NCBI GenBank assembly: GCA_045577075.1
Contig: JAZNHR010000004.1
Span: 1 to 5,365, forward strand
Reading direction: 5' to 3'
Source: SIG447 sp045577075
GTDB taxonomy: Bacteria; Bacillota; Clostridia; UMGS1883; UMGS1540
Length of the DNA: 5,365 nt
Of this stretch, positions 4,648-5,365 are shown piece by piece. The notes beneath the pieces were generated by a model. It did not search any database. It was not told where the DNA came from and worked only from the letters and a program-made list of their open reading frames with translations. How positions within the stretch are numbered: the stretch's first letter is position 1; every line of letters starts with the position of its first letter. A program made the position numbers and the translations under genes.

Positions 4648-4676
4648 TTGACATTTTAAGGCCGTCATGCTATAAT
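4648..4676 (+). promoter_or_regulatory. Perfect consensus sigma-A promoter of bioY
   Basis: TTGACA (4648-4653), 17 bases and TATAAT (4671-4676) match the consensus, with an extended -10 TG (4668-4669). Transcription should start near 4683, about 23 bases before the bioY start. It is back-to-back with the operon promoter, the two -35 boxes being 54 bases apart. No BirA-type operator (TTGTTAAC-like half-sites) is visible. Confidence 0.85.
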
Positions 4677-4705
4677 TGAAAAAAACTTGCGAAAGGAAAA
4701 ATGCA

Positions 4706-5257
4706 ATGCGACAGGATGCAAACCGAAAACCAAATACGGCGGCACTTTTGCGTATTGCGCTCTTTGTAGCTATTTTAAGCGTCACCTCGTTTTTTGTCAT
4801 TCCTGTGCCCCTTTCTCCCGTCGTTTTAAGCCTGCATACGGTGATGGTAAACGTCATCGGGCTTCTTTTGTCCCCCGCGGAAGCTTTTTATACTATTCTT
4901 TTGTATCTTTGCATGGGGCTTTTGGGCCTGCCCGTCTTCTCAGGCGGCACGGGCGGGGCGGATAAGCTATTTAGCCCCGCCGGCGGTTTTTATTTTGGTT
5001 TTCTCTTTGCCGCGTTTCTCATTAGCCTCTTAAAAGGAAGGCACAATACCTTTTCCCGTAATTTGCTTATTACGCTTTTTGTAGGGATGCCCGTCCAGCA
5101 TCTATTCGCCGTTTTGTTTTTCTGTTTTTATAACGGCTTTCATGTTTTATCGGCATTTCTCACCGTTTCCCTTCCCTTTTTGCCCGGTGATATTTTAAAA
5201 TGCTTTCTTTCCTCTGCCATCGGCACAAAACTTCGAAAAATACAACAAAATATGTAA
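4706..5257 (+). CDS. bioY: BioY, substrate-binding S component of an ECF biotin transporter
   Basis: The 183-residue protein is very hydrophobic, with about six membrane segments: 16-32, 42-56, 60-78, 93-109, 119-142 and 148-175. It has the BioY signatures GLPVFSGGTGG (74-84) with K87 and PAGGFYFGF (91-99), and LPFLPGDILK (156-165). BioY binds biotin in the membrane; in most Firmicutes it works with a shared energising module (EcfA, EcfA', EcfT), none of which is in this window. The start is set at 4706 because AAGGA (4693-4697) lies 8 bases upstream. A longer frame to 4676 would start inside the -10 box, ahead of the transcription start. It is monocistronic: its own promoter upstream and a terminator overlapping its stop codon. 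Constitutive expression is suggested by the consensus promoter. Confidence 0.92.
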   Translation: MRQDANRKPNTAALLRIALFVAILSVTSFFVIPVPLSPVVLSLHTVMVNVIGLLLSPAEAFYTILLYLCMGLLGLPVFSGGTGGADKLFSPAGGFYFGFLFAAFLISLLKGRHNTFSRNLLITLFVGMPVQHLFAVLFFCFYNGFHVLSAFLTVSLPFLPGDILKCFLSSAIGTKLRKIQQNM

Positions 5258-5280
5258 GCCCCGAAAAAATCGGGGCTTTT
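5257..5280 (+). terminator. Intrinsic terminator of bioY
   Basis: AGCCCCGA and TCGGGGCT form an 8-bp stem with an AAAAA loop, followed by TTTTATTAT. The stem begins at the last base of the bioY stop codon. On the minus strand it lies just after the stop of the convergent gene, followed by a poorer T tract, so it may serve both genes weakly. Confidence 0.85.
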
Positions 5281-5281
5281 A

Positions 5282-5365
5282 TTATAGGTCTTTTAAAAAT
5301 GCCGCAATATCTTCATAAATATAGGTGGGTTTTTCTTCTGCTTTTTCTGCATCTTCTCTCGTCCC
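5282..5365 (-). CDS. C-terminal end of a convergent gene, 5' part outside the window
   Basis: The minus-strand frame is open from the right edge and encodes 27 residues ending in PTYIYEDIAAFLKDL, then TAA at 5282-5284. A charged stretch (TREDAEKAEEK) precedes it. The ending resembles the C-terminus of HAD-type phosphatases (a 'PTY-x-x-x-D-hydrophobic' tail), but this is too short to assign. It converges on bioY across the terminator at 5257-5280, which fits a real gene end. Confidence 0.6.
   Translation of the reverse strand, partial: GTREDAEKAEEKPTYIYEDIAAFLKDL

Noticed and set aside
4676..4705. A longer bioY start at 4676
   Set aside because: That ATG overlaps the last base of the -10 box and lies upstream of the expected transcription start.

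Overview
The window looks like a low-to-mid GC Firmicute, probably an anaerobic clostridial or Negativicutes-type bacterium. The support is near-perfect sigma-A promoters (TTGACA, 17 bp, TATAAT), strong AGGAGG ribosome binding sites, U-tract terminators and a BioY-type biotin transporter subunit. I cannot name the species.

Left part (1-1960): a TetR-family regulator runs off the left edge on the minus strand. A roughly 400-base AT-rich intergenic region follows, then a 278-residue tyrosine recombinase, also on the minus strand. The intergenic region is the most unusual part. It holds three copies of a hairpin-forming site (core CATAAT-CGAA-ATTATG), two in one orientation and the third inverted next to the recombinase stop codon. 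Between them lies a consensus sigma-A promoter pointing toward tetR. That promoter would make an RNA of about 97 nt that folds into successive hairpins and ends at an intrinsic terminator built from the outermost site copy. This resembles a phase-variable invertible promoter, a small-RNA or attenuator gene, or both. A 20-bp inverted repeat just upstream of tetR is the likely TetR operator.

Middle part (1960-4600): a three-gene minus-strand operon reads from a strong promoter at 4565-4593. Its genes are a pita-bread-fold (M24/creatinase-like) protein that has lost most metallopeptidase ligands, an ASRT-family (sensory rhodopsin transducer-like) predicted small-molecule-binding protein with no rhodopsin in the window, and a NodB-fold deacetylase-family hydrolase without a signal peptide. 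A strong terminator-like hairpin sits between genes 1 and 2, and another hairpin closes the operon. All three proteins look cytoplasmic. I infer a pathway or sensor acting on a small C-N bonded or sugar-like compound, not on extracellular polysaccharide; the substrate is unknown.

Right part (4600-5365): bioY, on the plus strand, diverges from the operon with its own perfect consensus promoter and ends at an intrinsic terminator. A convergent minus-strand gene enters from the right edge, with only its last 27 residues visible.
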